A stretch of 64,000 bases of DNA from Actinomadura madurae (GCF_900115095.1 NZ_FOVH01000020.1:62001-126000), one strand, 5' to 3'. Positions 1-8,498 are shown, counted from the first letter of the stretch. Translations and numbers: made by a program. Notes: generated from the sequence alone by a model not told the origin.

Positions 1-119
1 CTTGACCCTGCGCTGGGGAACGCCCGCGCTTCCTGAGAGAACGGTGAACAGTCCTCGCGGTTTCGCATGCCTCGCGTAAAACCGTGCATACCCTGACCAA
101 GGGATAGCCCGCGTCGAGC

Positions 120-1340
120 GTGAGGAGTTCTCAGGTGCTCAAGGGTCGGACCGGGACGGCAGGTGCGGCGATCATCGGCGCGGTGGTGATCGCCGCGGCG
201 GGCTGCTCGTCCGGCGGAGACGGCGGCAAGGGCGGGGACGGCGGCGGCAAGGGCGGAGACGCCGTGAAGCTGGCCATCGCGCCGGCGACCGGCACCAAGC
301 AGGCCGCGCCCGACAAGCCCGTCACGGTCACCGCCGCCAACGGGAAGCTGACGAGCGTGACCCTCACCTACGGCAAGAAGAAGACCAAGGCCGAGGGCGC
401 GCTCGCGCAGGACCGCACCTCGTGGAAGTCGGCGTGGACGCTGCGGCCCTCGACCACCTACACGGTCACCGCGCAGGGCACGGGCGACGACGGCAAGCAG
501 GTCACCGCCACGTCCACGTTCACGACCCTGACGCCGCAGAAGAAGCTGGAGAGCGGCATGTCGCCGCTGGACGGCGAGACCGTCGGCGTCGGCATGCCGG
601 TGCAGTTGCTGCTGTCCAGGCCCGTGAGCACCAAGGCCGGCAAGGTGGCGGTCGAGAAGGCGCTCGAGGTCCGCATGTCCAAGCCGGTCGAGGGCGCCTG
701 GTACTGGGTCAGCGACAAGGAGGTCGACTTCCGGCCCCGCGAGTACTGGCCGTCCGGCCAGAAGGTGGAGGTCGTCGCGCACCTGGCGGGCCTGAAGGCC
801 GGCGAGGGCATGTACGGGATGAAGGACCGCAGCGTCGGCTTCACGGTGGGCCCGCGGCACGTCACCACGATCGACGCCAAGAAGCACCGCGCGACGGTGA
901 CCGACGGCGGCAAGACCGTGCGGACGATGAGGGTCAGCCTGGGCAAGCCGGGCCACGACAGCTACAGCGGCACGATGATCGCCCAGGAGAAGGCGGCGAA
1001 GATCATCATGGACTCGGCCACCACCGGGAACCCGGGCGAGTACCGGATCCCGACCAAGTGGAACGTCCGCCTCACCTACAGCGGGACGTTCGTCCACTCG
1101 GCGCCGTGGTCCACCGACTCGCAGGGCAACGACAACGTCAGCCACGGGTGCGTGAACGCCTCGCCCTCGGACGCCAAGTGGTTCTACGACTTCACCAACC
1201 GCGGCGACATCGTGAAGGTGACCGGAACGTCGCGGCAGCTGCGGTTCGGGAACGGCCCGACCCCGTGGGCGAAGGACTGGGACGGCTGGCTCGCCGGCAG
1301 CGCGACCGGCAAGCCGGTCACGGGCGCTCCGTTGAAGTGA
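120..1340 (+). CDS. L,D-transpeptidase lipoprotein (Ig-like + YkuD)
   Basis: Predicted cell-wall L,D-transpeptidase that forms 3-3 cross-links between meso-DAP residues of peptidoglycan on the outer face of the membrane. The 406-residue product starts with a hydrophobic signal ending in a lipobox (IAAAGC, Cys29), then a Gly/Lys-rich linker. Ig-like domains occupy roughly residues 50-245, and the YkuD catalytic domain about 250-375 carries SHGCVN with His342 and Cys344 as the catalytic pair. This is the usual architecture of actinobacterial Ldt proteins (LdtMt2-like). The GTG at 120 gives a basic n-region; a GTG five codons later is an alternative start. The 3' end overlaps the convergent regulator gene by 23 nt. 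Confidence 0.93.
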   Translation: MRSSQVLKGRTGTAGAAIIGAVVIAAAGCSSGGDGGKGGDGGGKGGDAVKLAIAPATGTKQAAPDKPVTVTAANGKLTSVTLTYGKKKTKAEGALAQDRTSWKSAWTLRPSTTYTVTAQGTGDDGKQVTATSTFTTLTPQKKLESGMSPLDGETVGVGMPVQLLLSRPVSTKAGKVAVEKALEVRMSKPVEGAWYWVSDKEVDFRPREYWPSGQKVEVVAHLAGLKAGEGMYGMKDRSVGFTVGPRHVTTIDAKKHRATVTDGGKTVRTMRVSLGKPGHDSYSGTMIAQEKAAKIIMDSATTGNPGEYRIPTKWNVRLTYSGTFVHSAPWSTDSQGNDNVSHGCVNASPSDAKWFYDFTNRGDIVKVTGTSRQLRFGNGPTPWAKDWDGWLAGSATGKPVTGAPLK

Positions 1341-1986
1341 GGTGGGCCAGGCAGGCGCCGGGTTCGGCGAACGGCTCCAGCCGGTCGGCCGCGACGGGGG
1401 CGTCCAGCTCCGCCAGCGCCCCCTGCATGATCCCCAGGTGGACGTCGCAGACCAGCGGCCCGTACTCCTCGGCCAGCTCGAGGAACGGGCAGTGCCGGAG
1501 CCGGATGACGTCGCCGTCGTGGCGCGGGGCGAAGTCGAGGTCGTCCAGAAGCGCGGTGAGGCGGCCGGTGGCCTCCTCACCCGTCATCGGCCGGAACGGC
1601 GGAGGACGCTCCACGAGGTAGCGGCCCCACTCCCGTCCGGCCCGAGCGGCGTCGCCGCGGGCGGCGGCGCCCTCGGAGGCCAGCCGGCTGAGCAGGATCT
1701 GGGCGAGCAGGCGGTAGCCGCGGGCGCCGCCGCGGTCCATGCCGGGCCGCGGGGCGTAGACGGTCCGCGGGCGGCCCGGACCGGAGGCCTGCTCGACGGT
1801 GCGCTCGACCGCGCCCTCGGCGGCGAGGGCGTCCAGGTGGAAGCGCGCGGTGTTGACGTGGACGCCGAGGCGTTCGGCGACCTCGGTGACGCCGAGCGGG
1901 GCGCCCTCGTCGCGCAGGACGTCCAGGACCTCTCGGCGGCGCGAGGACTGCTCGGGGCGGGGGCGTTCGGACGGCATGCCGCTCAT
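1318..1986 (-). CDS. SufR-like winged-helix Fe-S regulator
   Basis: Transcriptional regulator of 222 residues in the ArsR/DeoR-like COG2345 group that includes SufR. An N-terminal winged helix (about residues 17-80, with HVNTARFHLDAL as recognition helix) is followed by an effector domain containing Cys166, Cys180 and Cys212 (C-x13-C-x31-C). That resembles the three-cysteine cluster-binding arrangement of actinobacterial SufR proteins. It is translated from an ATG that overlaps the ferredoxin stop codon (ATGA), so the two are coupled. A palindrome upstream of the ferredoxin is the obvious operator. Inference: it senses Fe-S or redox status and autoregulates the operon. Not established: whether a cluster is bound. 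Confidence 0.8.
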   Translation of the reverse strand: MSGMPSERPRPEQSSRRREVLDVLRDEGAPLGVTEVAERLGVHVNTARFHLDALAAEGAVERTVEQASGPGRPRTVYAPRPGMDRGGARGYRLLAQILLSRLASEGAAARGDAARAGREWGRYLVERPPPFRPMTGEEATGRLTALLDDLDFAPRHDGDVIRLRHCPFLELAEEYGPLVCDVHLGIMQGALAELDAPVAADRLEPFAEPGACLAHLTSTERP

Positions 1987-2306
1987 CCTCCCCCCGCCGG
2001 CGGCAGCGCCGCGATCAGGGGGTGGTCGCGGTCGAGCGCGCCCAGCTTGCCCGCGCCTCCGGGCGAGCCCAGGTCGTCGAAGAACTCGGCGTTGGCGGCG
2101 GTGTAGGCCTTCCACTTCTCCGGGAGGTCGTCCTCGTAGTAGATCGCCTCGACCGGGCACACCGGCTCGCACGCGCCGCAGTCGACGCACTCGTCCGGGT
2201 GGATGTAGAGCATGCGCTCGCCCTCGTAGATGCAGTCGACCGGGCATTCGTCGACGCAGGCGCGGTCCTTGACGTCCACGCACGGCTCGGCGATCACATA
2301 GGTCAC
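1983..2306 (-). CDS. fdxA: 7Fe ferredoxin
   Basis: Small electron carrier of 107 residues with one [3Fe-4S] and one [4Fe-4S] cluster. Cysteines at 9, 17, 21, 25, 40, 43, 46 and 50 match the Azotobacter FdI/FdxA pattern: 9, 17 and 50 would bind the 3Fe cluster and 21, 40, 43 and 46 the 4Fe cluster. A C-terminal tail of about 50 residues is typical of actinobacterial FdxA/FdxC. The start is GTG at 2306, preceded by GAGGAGGG at good spacing. It is the first gene of a two-gene operon with the SufR-like regulator and lies directly below a 9-bp inverted repeat. Confidence 0.93.
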   Translation of the reverse strand: MTYVIAEPCVDVKDRACVDECPVDCIYEGERMLYIHPDECVDCGACEPVCPVEAIYYEDDLPEKWKAYTAANAEFFDDLGSPGGAGKLGALDRDHPLIAALPPAGGG

Positions 2307-2321
2307 GGCGCCCTCCTCGCG

Positions 2322-2349
2322 AATTAATACAATACTACATGTATTAATT
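2322..2349. promoter_or_regulatory. Inverted-repeat operator upstream of ferredoxin/SufR-like operon
   Basis: Perfect 9-bp arms AATTAATAC (2322-2330) and GTATTAATT (2341-2349) are separated by 10 nt. This is a conspicuously AT-rich island, 16 nt upstream of the ferredoxin GTG. The position overlaps where the promoter should be, so repression by the neighbouring winged-helix protein is the simplest reading. Confidence 0.75.
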
Positions 2350-2371
2350 GTGCGAGCGAGGGCGCCGCCCG

Positions 2372-3910
2372 TCAGCCACCCGCGGGGCAGGCCAGGTCGC
2401 CGGCGGGCAGCCGGCCGGTGGCCAGGTAGCCGTTGACCGTGTCACGAACGCAGGTGTTCGGGTATCCGCGCTGGTAGGGCGCGTGCACGTCGGCGTCCAG
2501 CGTGATCATCCGGGAGCCCGGCAGCAGCCGGTGGAGGGCCCGGCTGCTCGCGTAGGTCGTCCGGGTGTCGCCGGTCGCCGCGACCATCAACGCCGGCAGG
2601 CGCCCGCCGACCGAGGTCGGCGGCTCGGCGGGGCGCACCGGCCAGAACGCGCACGGGCCGACGTTGCGGGTGAGCGGCGCGAACACCGGGCTGGCCCCCC
2701 GGTTCCGCTGGATGTCGCGCCAGTAGGCCGCGGGGTCGCGCGGCGCGGCCGCGTCCCCGCAGATGATCGCGCTCTGCCCGCTCCCGTAGCGGGACTCGGC
2801 GCCGGTCAGCAGGAACGCCAGTTCCTCGTCCAGTTCCTCGGTCGGCTCGGCGGGCTCGCCGCCCGCGGCCTTCGCGAAGACGCGCACCGACTCCGCCAGG
2901 ACGGCCCTGGCCCGGTCCTCGTCGGTGCCGAGGTTGTCGAACAGGACGACCGGCAGCGTCGTGTCGTCCACCCGGTACCGGCCGACGGCGAGGGGCTCGC
3001 GGGCGGACGCCTCGACGAGCCCGCGCACCGTCCCGAGGACCTCCGCGCGGGAGGCGCCGAGGCCGTACTCGCCGTCGCGCTCCGCCGCCCACGCCGCCCA
3101 GGAGCCGAGCGCGTGGTCGTTGGCCCGCTCGGTCCCGGCCAGGAGCCGCGGGCTCCACGCGGCCGGATCGACCGAGCTGTCCAGGACGACGCGGTCGAGC
3201 CTGCCCGGGAACATCGTCGCGTACACGGACCCGAGATAGGTGCCGTAGGAAGCGCCGTTGTACGACACCTTCCGCTCCCCGAGGACGCCCCGGACGACGT
3301 CCATGTCCCGGGCGATGTCGCGCGTGCTGATGTGCGGGAGGAGGCCCGCGTTCGTCCGCGCGCACCGCCGGGCGAGGTCCCTGGCGAACGCGGTGGACCG
3401 GGCGAAGGAGCGGCGGCTCTCCCCCGCCGACCTGATCCAGGTGGCGGCGGGCCAGCCGCAGTCGACCGCGGCGCTGCGGCCGAGGGAGCGCGGGTCCATG
3501 CCGACCAGGTCGTACCGGGGCCCGGCCGCGCCCATGAGGTCGCGCATGTAGGGCGGCATGTCGATGGCCGGGCCCGGCCCGCCGCCGTTGAGGATCATCG
3601 TCCCGATCCGGTGTGCCCGGTCGGACGCCGCGAGCCGGGAGATCGCGATCTCGATCGTGCGCCCGCCGGGGTCGGTGTAGTCGAGCGGCACGGTCACGTC
3701 CGCGCACTTCGCCCCGGCCTTGTCGAGCTCCTCGCCCACCTGGTCGCCGGGCCCGAGCGTGCACGCCGTCCAGGCCAGGCGCTGGTGGTAGAAGCGGTCG
3801 AGGCCGCCCTCCCCCGGTCTCGCCGCCGGTTCCGCCGCCGCCGATCCGGCGGGCACCGCCAGTGCCGCCGCCACGGCCAGTCCCGCCGCGGCGGCCAGTC
3901 TCCTCGTCAT
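2372..3910 (-). CDS. Secreted TAP-type alpha/beta-hydrolase peptidase
   Basis: Predicted exported tripeptidyl-aminopeptidase-like serine hydrolase (family S33, SlpD/Tap group), 512 residues. A signal peptide (about 1-26, ending GSAAA) is followed by an alpha/beta-hydrolase core with oxyanion loop NGGGPGPA near 108-115. The nucleophile elbow GASYG has Ser221, and a C-terminal TAP-like domain has a plausible catalytic His in the DADVHAP segment. I chose the ATG at 3910 because GGAG precedes it; another ATG at 3925 overlaps the stop of the upstream gene (ATGA) but has no clear ribosome site. It probably forms an operon with the beta-lactamase-fold gene above it. Typical substrates are short peptides from the N terminus. 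Confidence 0.87.
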   Translation of the reverse strand: MTRRLAAAAGLAVAAALAVPAGSAAAEPAARPGEGGLDRFYHQRLAWTACTLGPGDQVGEELDKAGAKCADVTVPLDYTDPGGRTIEIAISRLAASDRAHRIGTMILNGGGPGPAIDMPPYMRDLMGAAGPRYDLVGMDPRSLGRSAAVDCGWPAATWIRSAGESRRSFARSTAFARDLARRCARTNAGLLPHISTRDIARDMDVVRGVLGERKVSYNGASYGTYLGSVYATMFPGRLDRVVLDSSVDPAAWSPRLLAGTERANDHALGSWAAWAAERDGEYGLGASRAEVLGTVRGLVEASAREPLAVGRYRVDDTTLPVVLFDNLGTDEDRARAVLAESVRVFAKAAGGEPAEPTEELDEELAFLLTGAESRYGSGQSAIICGDAAAPRDPAAYWRDIQRNRGASPVFAPLTRNVGPCAFWPVRPAEPPTSVGGRLPALMVAATGDTRTTYASSRALHRLLPGSRMITLDADVHAPYQRGYPNTCVRDTVNGYLATGRLPAGDLACPAGG

Positions 3911-3921
3911 CGTCGCTCCGT

Positions 3922-4887
3922 TCATCGCGGGTCGCAGAAGGCCGTCTCGCCGAGCCTCATCTGGTCGTCGAACGTCTCCTTGGTGGTCACGTTCTCGTTG
4001 AGGACGACGGAGGCGCGGCGCCCCGACGGCGCGACGCCGGAGACCGTGATGTAGCCGCCGATGCCGCCGGCGTGCCCCCACCAGGAGCCGCCGCAGCGCA
4101 GCGGCGTCCCGATGAAGCCGAGGCCGTAGGACGCGCCCTCCCACAGGCGGTCCGGATCGGCGGGCACGGTGCGCTTCATCTCCGCGAGCATCGCCGGCGG
4201 CAGCAGCCGGCCGCCCAGCAGGGCCGCGAAGAAGGCGTTCATGTCCTGGGCGCTGGAGATCAGCGCGCCGCCCGCCCACCCGACGCTCAGGTTCATCGCG
4301 GTGTAGTCGGACCGCCGGACGGTCCCGCCGCGCTCCTCGCGGACGTAGCCGCGCGCGTGCGGCCCCCTGATGCGCGTCTCGTCGCCCGGCCAGTAGGTGT
4401 CGCGGAGCCGCAGCGGCCCGATGATCCGGTGCCGCACCTCGTCCTCCAGGGTGCGCCCGGTCACCTTCTCGACCAGGAGCCCCGCGATGGGGTAGTTGGT
4501 GGTCGAGTAGTGCCAGCGGGTCTCGGGACGCGGCAGCGCCAGCGCGCGCTCCACCAGTACGGCGGGTTCGAAATGCCGGAAGCGGAACTCCTCGATGGTC
4601 TCGAAGGTGTCCATGTGGTCGGGCAGGCCGCTGGTGTGCCGCAGCAGGCTCCGCACGGTGATCGTCCGGCCGTCGTAGCCGTTGCGGTCGATCAGGCCGG
4701 GCAGGTAGCAGTGCACCGGGGCGTCCAGCGAGATCCGGCCCTCCCCGGCCAGCGCGGGGCTGTCGGCGCAGCCGGACGTCCCGCCCGGCGCCGCGACGGC
4801 GGCACCGGTCACCGCGGCCCCGGCCGCGAGTACCGCGACCGGCCGGCCCGCCGTGCGGTGCCACCGCCTGGTCTCCGTCGTCGTCAT
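3922..4887 (-). CDS. Class C beta-lactamase-like protein lacking the SxxK segment
   Basis: Serine beta-lactamase/DD-peptidase fold protein (PF00144, S12-like) of 321 residues with an N-terminal export signal. The usual family order is signal, about 60-70 residues containing SxxK, then (E)GRLSLDAPV. Here the signal region runs straight into EGRISLDAPV at about residue 49, so the catalytic Ser-Lys segment is missing. The later parts are present: LLRHTSGLPD, a Tyr motif HYSTTNY (Tyr127, Thr where Asn is normal) and WWGHAGGIGGY. No frame nearby supplies the missing piece. It is probably an inactive remnant produced by an in-frame deletion, or a non-catalytic protein. It is the first gene before the TAP-type hydrolase (ATGA contact). 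Confidence 0.75.
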   Translation of the reverse strand: MTTTETRRWHRTAGRPVAVLAAGAAVTGAAVAAPGGTSGCADSPALAGEGRISLDAPVHCYLPGLIDRNGYDGRTITVRSLLRHTSGLPDHMDTFETIEEFRFRHFEPAVLVERALALPRPETRWHYSTTNYPIAGLLVEKVTGRTLEDEVRHRIIGPLRLRDTYWPGDETRIRGPHARGYVREERGGTVRRSDYTAMNLSVGWAGGALISSAQDMNAFFAALLGGRLLPPAMLAEMKRTVPADPDRLWEGASYGLGFIGTPLRCGGSWWGHAGGIGGYITVSGVAPSGRRASVVLNENVTTKETFDDQMRLGETAFCDPR

Positions 4888-5015
4888 GTGCGCTGACGCT
4901 AGGCGGGCGCGTCCGGCGAAACACTCCGGTGATCACCCGGAACCGGGCTCCGGGCAGCGGTCCGCCGCACGGTGGGGGCTACCCCATGGAGAAACCCGCG
5001 GCGGGGGTTGACGTG

Positions 5016-5035
5016 TATTGATTGGTATATCAATA
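5016..5035. promoter_or_regulatory. TetR operator 1
   Basis: Perfect inverted repeat TATTGAT-N6-ATCAATA just upstream of the TetR start at 5044. It overlaps the likely promoter: TTGACG at 5008-5013 lies at -35 distance from an AT-rich -10 zone. The left arm and spacer (TATTGATTGGTA) recur upstream of the adjacent MFS gene. Confidence 0.75.
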
Positions 5036-5043
5036 ATGAACCC

Positions 5044-5574
5044 ATGGCGACGACACGAGGCAGCCGCAGACCCACCGCCGAAGAACGCCGCGACCAGGTG
5101 CTCGAAGTCGGGATCAGCGTGTTCGCCGAGTTCGGGTACCACGCCACGAAGACCGCCGACATCGCCAAGCGGGCCGGCATCTCCCAGCCCTACATCTACG
5201 CCCTGTTCGACGACAAGAAGGCCCTGTTCCTCGCCTGCCTGCAACGCTCGCGCGAGCAGATCAGGGACGCGTTCGCGGCGGCCTGGACGCCCCGCGACAC
5301 CCCGGAGGAGACGCTCGCCGTGCTCGGCCGGACCTACCGCGGCCTCCTCGGCGACACCGACGCGCGGCGCCTCCAGATGCAGGGGTACGCCGCCTCCGCC
5401 GATCCGGAGATCCGCGAGTTCATGAGGCGCGGTTTCATGGAGGTCTCCGACATGCTCAGGGAGCGGACGGGGGCCGACCACGCGACGGTGGCGCGCTTCA
5501 TGGCCGCCGGCAACCTGCTCAACCTCGGCGCGGTGCTCGACCTCCCGTCCGAGTACATCGACATGGTCTTCTGA
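5044..5574 (+). CDS. TetR-family regulator
   Basis: DNA-binding repressor of 176 residues. The N-terminal TetR helix-turn-helix (about residues 10-60) contains GYHATKTADIAKRAGISQPYI-type sequence with the recognition helix ending in YALFDDKKAL; the rest is a helical ligand-binding domain. The ATG at 5044 starts directly before the HTH domain. The transcript would have a very short leader, because the promoter and operator end only 8 nt upstream. The divergent gene on the other side is the class C-like hydrolase, while the downstream MFS exporter shares the same operator half-site. Inference: it represses itself and the exporter until a toxic ligand binds. Confidence 0.88.
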   Translation: MATTRGSRRPTAEERRDQVLEVGISVFAEFGYHATKTADIAKRAGISQPYIYALFDDKKALFLACLQRSREQIRDAFAAAWTPRDTPEETLAVLGRTYRGLLGDTDARRLQMQGYAASADPEIREFMRRGFMEVSDMLRERTGADHATVARFMAAGNLLNLGAVLDLPSEYIDMVF

Positions 5575-5613
5575 CCCCCCGTCCCGCCACGGCAGGACTC
5601 CTTTTCGGCACCG

Positions 5614-5638
5614 TATTTATAGGTCTATCAATCAATAG
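5614..5638. promoter_or_regulatory. TetR operator 2 (MFS promoter)
   Basis: The AT-rich block upstream of the MFS gene reads, on the minus strand, TATTGATTGATAGACCTATA. It shares TATTGATTG(G/A)TA with operator 1 at 5016-5035, and includes CTATCAATCAATAG at 5625-5638. The match between two otherwise GC-rich intergenic regions supports co-regulation by the TetR protein. Confidence 0.65.
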
Positions 5639-5647
5639 GAGCCCGCA

Positions 5648-7171
5648 GTGTCCTCCCCCACCACATCGCTCACCGCGCCGAAGAGCGCATCGCCCATCGG
5701 GCAGGCGCCCGCCGCCTACCCGCGCCGCTGGTACACGCTGGCCGTGCTGTGCCTGTCACTGCTGGTGATCGTCGTCGACACGACGATCGTCAACGTAGCG
5801 ATCCCCACCCTGGCCTCCTCGCTCGGTGTCGGCGCCGGGGCGCTGGCCTGGATCGTCGACTCCTACACCCTGGTCTTCGCCGCCCTGCTGCTGCCCGCCG
5901 GAACCCTCGGCGACCGGTTCGGCCGGCACCGCGCGCTCACCGCCGGGATGCTCGTGTTCGGCGCCGGATCGCTCGGCGCCGCGGTGTCGTCCACCGCCGC
6001 GCAACTGATCGCCGCCCGCGCGGTCATGGGCGTCGGCGCCGCACTGATCATGCCCGCGACGCTGGCGCTGCTGACCGCCGTGTTCACCGACCCGCGCGAG
6101 CGGGCCAGGGCGATCGGCCTGTGGTCGGCGGTGAGCGGCCTCGGCGTCGCGATCGGCCCGACGGCGGGCGGCTGGCTGCTCCAGCACTACTCGTGGGGCG
6201 CGATCTTCGCGGTGAACCTGCCGGTCGTCCTCGTCGCGCTGGTCGCGGGCCGGTTCCTCGTGCCGGCCTCGTCGGCGCCGCACCGGCCGCGGATCGACGC
6301 GACCGGCGCGGTCCTCGCCGCGGCCGGGCTGGGTTCGCTCACCTACGCGGTCATCCAGGCGGGCGAGAGCGGCTGGGCCACGTCCGGGACGCTGCTGCGC
6401 TTCGCGGCCGCGCTCGTCTTGCTGGCGGCCTTCGGCGTCTCGCAGGTGCGCGGCGCCCACCCGATGCTGGATCTGAGCCTGTTCCGGGACGGCCGGTTCA
6501 CCGCCGCCGCGGTCTCGGTGATGGTGCTGTTCTTCGGGCTCGCCGGAGTCACCTTCGTGCTCACCCAGATCTACCAGTTCGTCCTGGGCTACTCGCCGCT
6601 GGAGGCCGGGGTCCGGTCGCTGCCCGGCGCGCTCGCGCTGACCGTCGCGTCCCCCGCCGGGACCCGGCTCGCCGCCCGGTTCGGGATCCGCGCCGCGATG
6701 ACGTCCGGGCTGCTGGCCGCCGCCGCGGGGCTGGGGTTCTTCGCCACCGCGTCCGGCGGGACCGGCTACGTCCACTACATGACCGCGTCGGTGGTGCTGT
6801 GCGCCGGGATCGGGCTGACCATGGCCCCGGCCACCCAGTCGGTCATGTCCTCGCTGCCGCCCGCCAAGACCGGCGTCGGCTCGGCGGTCAGCAACACCAC
6901 CCGCAACCTCGGCACCGTCCTCGGCGTCGCGGTCGTCGGCAGCATCGCCGCCACCGCCTACTCCGGCTCCATGCCGGACGGCGCCGCGGGCGAGTCGGTC
7001 GGCTCCGCCGCCGGGATCGCGCGGCACCTGCCCGCGCCCGCCGCGGCCTCGCTGCGGGAGACCGCCGCGCAGGCGTTCGTCCACGGCGCCGGCCTCGGCG
7101 TGCTGGTCACGGCGGCCGTCATCCTGGTCACCGCGGCGCTCGCCGTCCGGTACCTGCCCGGCCGCGGCTGA
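5648..7171 (+). CDS. DHA2-family MFS drug exporter
   Basis: Integral membrane drug:proton antiporter of the 14-helix DHA2 (EmrB/QacA) group, 507 residues. The first helix region carries the DHA2-type VDTTIVNVAIPTL motif. Motif A (GTLGDRFGRHRAL) sits in the loop after helix 2, and a motif C-like glycine-rich segment (AVSGLGVAIGPTAGG) lies in helix 5. The start is GTG at 5648 with GGAG six nt upstream. It follows the TetR gene by 73 nt and carries a copy of its operator, so it is very likely the regulated efflux gene. A strong hairpin terminator follows at 7181. Confidence 0.92.
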   Translation: MSSPTTSLTAPKSASPIGQAPAAYPRRWYTLAVLCLSLLVIVVDTTIVNVAIPTLASSLGVGAGALAWIVDSYTLVFAALLLPAGTLGDRFGRHRALTAGMLVFGAGSLGAAVSSTAAQLIAARAVMGVGAALIMPATLALLTAVFTDPRERARAIGLWSAVSGLGVAIGPTAGGWLLQHYSWGAIFAVNLPVVLVALVAGRFLVPASSAPHRPRIDATGAVLAAAGLGSLTYAVIQAGESGWATSGTLLRFAAALVLLAAFGVSQVRGAHPMLDLSLFRDGRFTAAAVSVMVLFFGLAGVTFVLTQIYQFVLGYSPLEAGVRSLPGALALTVASPAGTRLAARFGIRAAMTSGLLAAAAGLGFFATASGGTGYVHYMTASVVLCAGIGLTMAPATQSVMSSLPPAKTGVGSAVSNTTRNLGTVLGVAVVGSIAATAYSGSMPDGAAGESVGSAAGIARHLPAPAAASLRETAAQAFVHGAGLGVLVTAAVILVTAALAVRYLPGRG

Positions 7172-7180
7172 GCCGACCGC

Positions 7181-7219
7181 CCGGAGGGGCCGCGCGGGCA
7201 TCCCGTGCGGCCCCTCCGG
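7181..7219. terminator. Strong hairpin after MFS gene
   Basis: Perfect 13-bp inverted repeat CCGGAGGGGCCGC (7181-7193) / GCGGCCCCTCCGG (7207-7219) with a 13-nt loop, 9 nt after the MFS stop. There is no T-run, as is usual for actinobacterial terminators. Confidence 0.8.
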
Positions 7220-7298
7220 CACGCCCGCATACCAAAGTCGATGGCGCCGCGACCTGCGGCCACTGCCGGAAACGGGCCGCCTGGCTACCGTTGGGCCC

Positions 7299-8498
7299 GT
7301 GACCCCAAGGCGATCGTGGCGCGAATGGCTGGACGACGCGGCGCTGGCCGTCATCGCGGCGCTGCTCGGCGCGCTGCTCCTCCTCGGCACGGTGGAGGAC
7401 CCGCCCTCGGGCGAGACGATCTCCGTTCCGCGCGACCTGGCGTTCGGCGGGCTGCACTGCGTGGCCCTCCTGCTGTTCCGCCGCCGCTACCCGGTCGCCG
7501 TCGCGGTGACGATGACCTTCACGCAGTGGTCCGCGACCTCGGCCCTCGGCGCCACCGCCATCGCGATGTACTCCCTGGCGATGCTGCGCCCCTGGCGGAC
7601 GCTCCTGCCGATCGCCGCGGCGAACCTCGCGCTGATCCTGGCGCTGTTCCGGATCACCTCGCCCGACCACCAGTTCCGCCAGGGCGCCGTCACGTTCGCG
7701 CTCCTGTACGCGGTGCTGATCACCGCGGGGATGCTCGTCCGCTCCCGCCGCCAGCTGATCGCGTCGCTGGAGGAGCGGGCCCGCGCCGCCGAGACCGAGC
7801 AGCGGCTGCGGGTCGAGGAGGCCCGGCTGCTGGAGCGCGAGCGCATCGCCCGCGAGATGCACGACGTCCTGGCGCACCGGATCTCGCTGCTGGCGGTGCA
7901 CGCGGGGGCGCTGGAGTTCCGCCCGGACGCGCCCGCCGACCAGCGCGAGGCGGCCGGGATCATCCGGCAGAGCGCCTACGAGGCGATGGAGGACCTGCGC
8001 GAGGTGATCGGCGTGCTGCGGGACGACGCGGCCGGCGCGGAGCCCGAGCGGCCCCAGCCGACGCTCGGCGACGTGGCCGCGCTCGTCCAGGAGTCGCGGC
8101 GCGCCGGGGGCCGCGTCACGCTGGAGGAGGACGTCCCGAAGCCGGACCGGATCCCGTCCCGGGTCGGGCGGCACGCCTACCGGATCGTCCAGGAGGGGCT
8201 GACCAACGCGCGCAAGCACGCGCCGGGCGCCCGGGTCAGGGTGACCCTCGCCGCCGGGAGCGACCTGGACATCGAGATCGTCAACGCCCTGCCGCCGGGC
8301 CCGCCGGCGCTCCCGCTGCCCGGTTCCGGCGCGGGGCTCGTCGGGCTCGCCGAACGCGTGGCCCTGCTGGGCGGGACGCTGGAGCACGGCCGCACCGGGG
8401 ACGGCCGGTTCCGGCTGCGCGCCCGCCTCCCGCTGGAGACCGCGCATGGCGCCGGGGCCGCTGGGAAGGGTGATACGCATGGCAGCGAACTCCTCTGA
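7299..8498 (+). CDS. NarL-type sensor histidine kinase
   Basis: Membrane sensor kinase of 399 residues in the DesK/HisKA_3 class. Four or five hydrophobic segments lie in residues 12-147 with almost no extracellular loop. A coiled linker follows, then the dimerisation/phosphoacceptor helix with His188 in REMHDVLAH, and an HATPase domain (about 270-385; the N-box region VQEGLTNARKHA and a C-terminal glycine-rich box). A TACCGT box ends about 7 nt before the GTG, suggesting a leaderless transcript. The cognate response regulator is two genes downstream (8936), with a PNPOx-like gene in between. The signal is unknown. Confidence 0.9.
   Translation: MTPRRSWREWLDDAALAVIAALLGALLLLGTVEDPPSGETISVPRDLAFGGLHCVALLLFRRRYPVAVAVTMTFTQWSATSALGATAIAMYSLAMLRPWRTLLPIAAANLALILALFRITSPDHQFRQGAVTFALLYAVLITAGMLVRSRRQLIASLEERARAAETEQRLRVEEARLLERERIAREMHDVLAHRISLLAVHAGALEFRPDAPADQREAAGIIRQSAYEAMEDLREVIGVLRDDAAGAEPERPQPTLGDVAALVQESRRAGGRVTLEEDVPKPDRIPSRVGRHAYRIVQEGLTNARKHAPGARVRVTLAAGSDLDIEIVNALPPGPPALPLPGSGAGLVGLAERVALLGGTLEHGRTGDGRFRLRARLPLETAHGAGAAGKGDTHGSELL

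Noticed and set aside
2348..4896. Long plus-strand frames opposite the TAP-type hydrolase and class C-like gene
   Set aside because: Arg/Pro/Gly-rich translation without motifs; the minus strand holds recognisable signal peptides and active sites.
3922..4936. A missing SxxK part of the class C-like gene hidden in another frame
   Set aside because: I read the three minus-strand frames across and upstream of the junction and saw no SxxK-containing family sequence, so a frameshift does not explain the gap.
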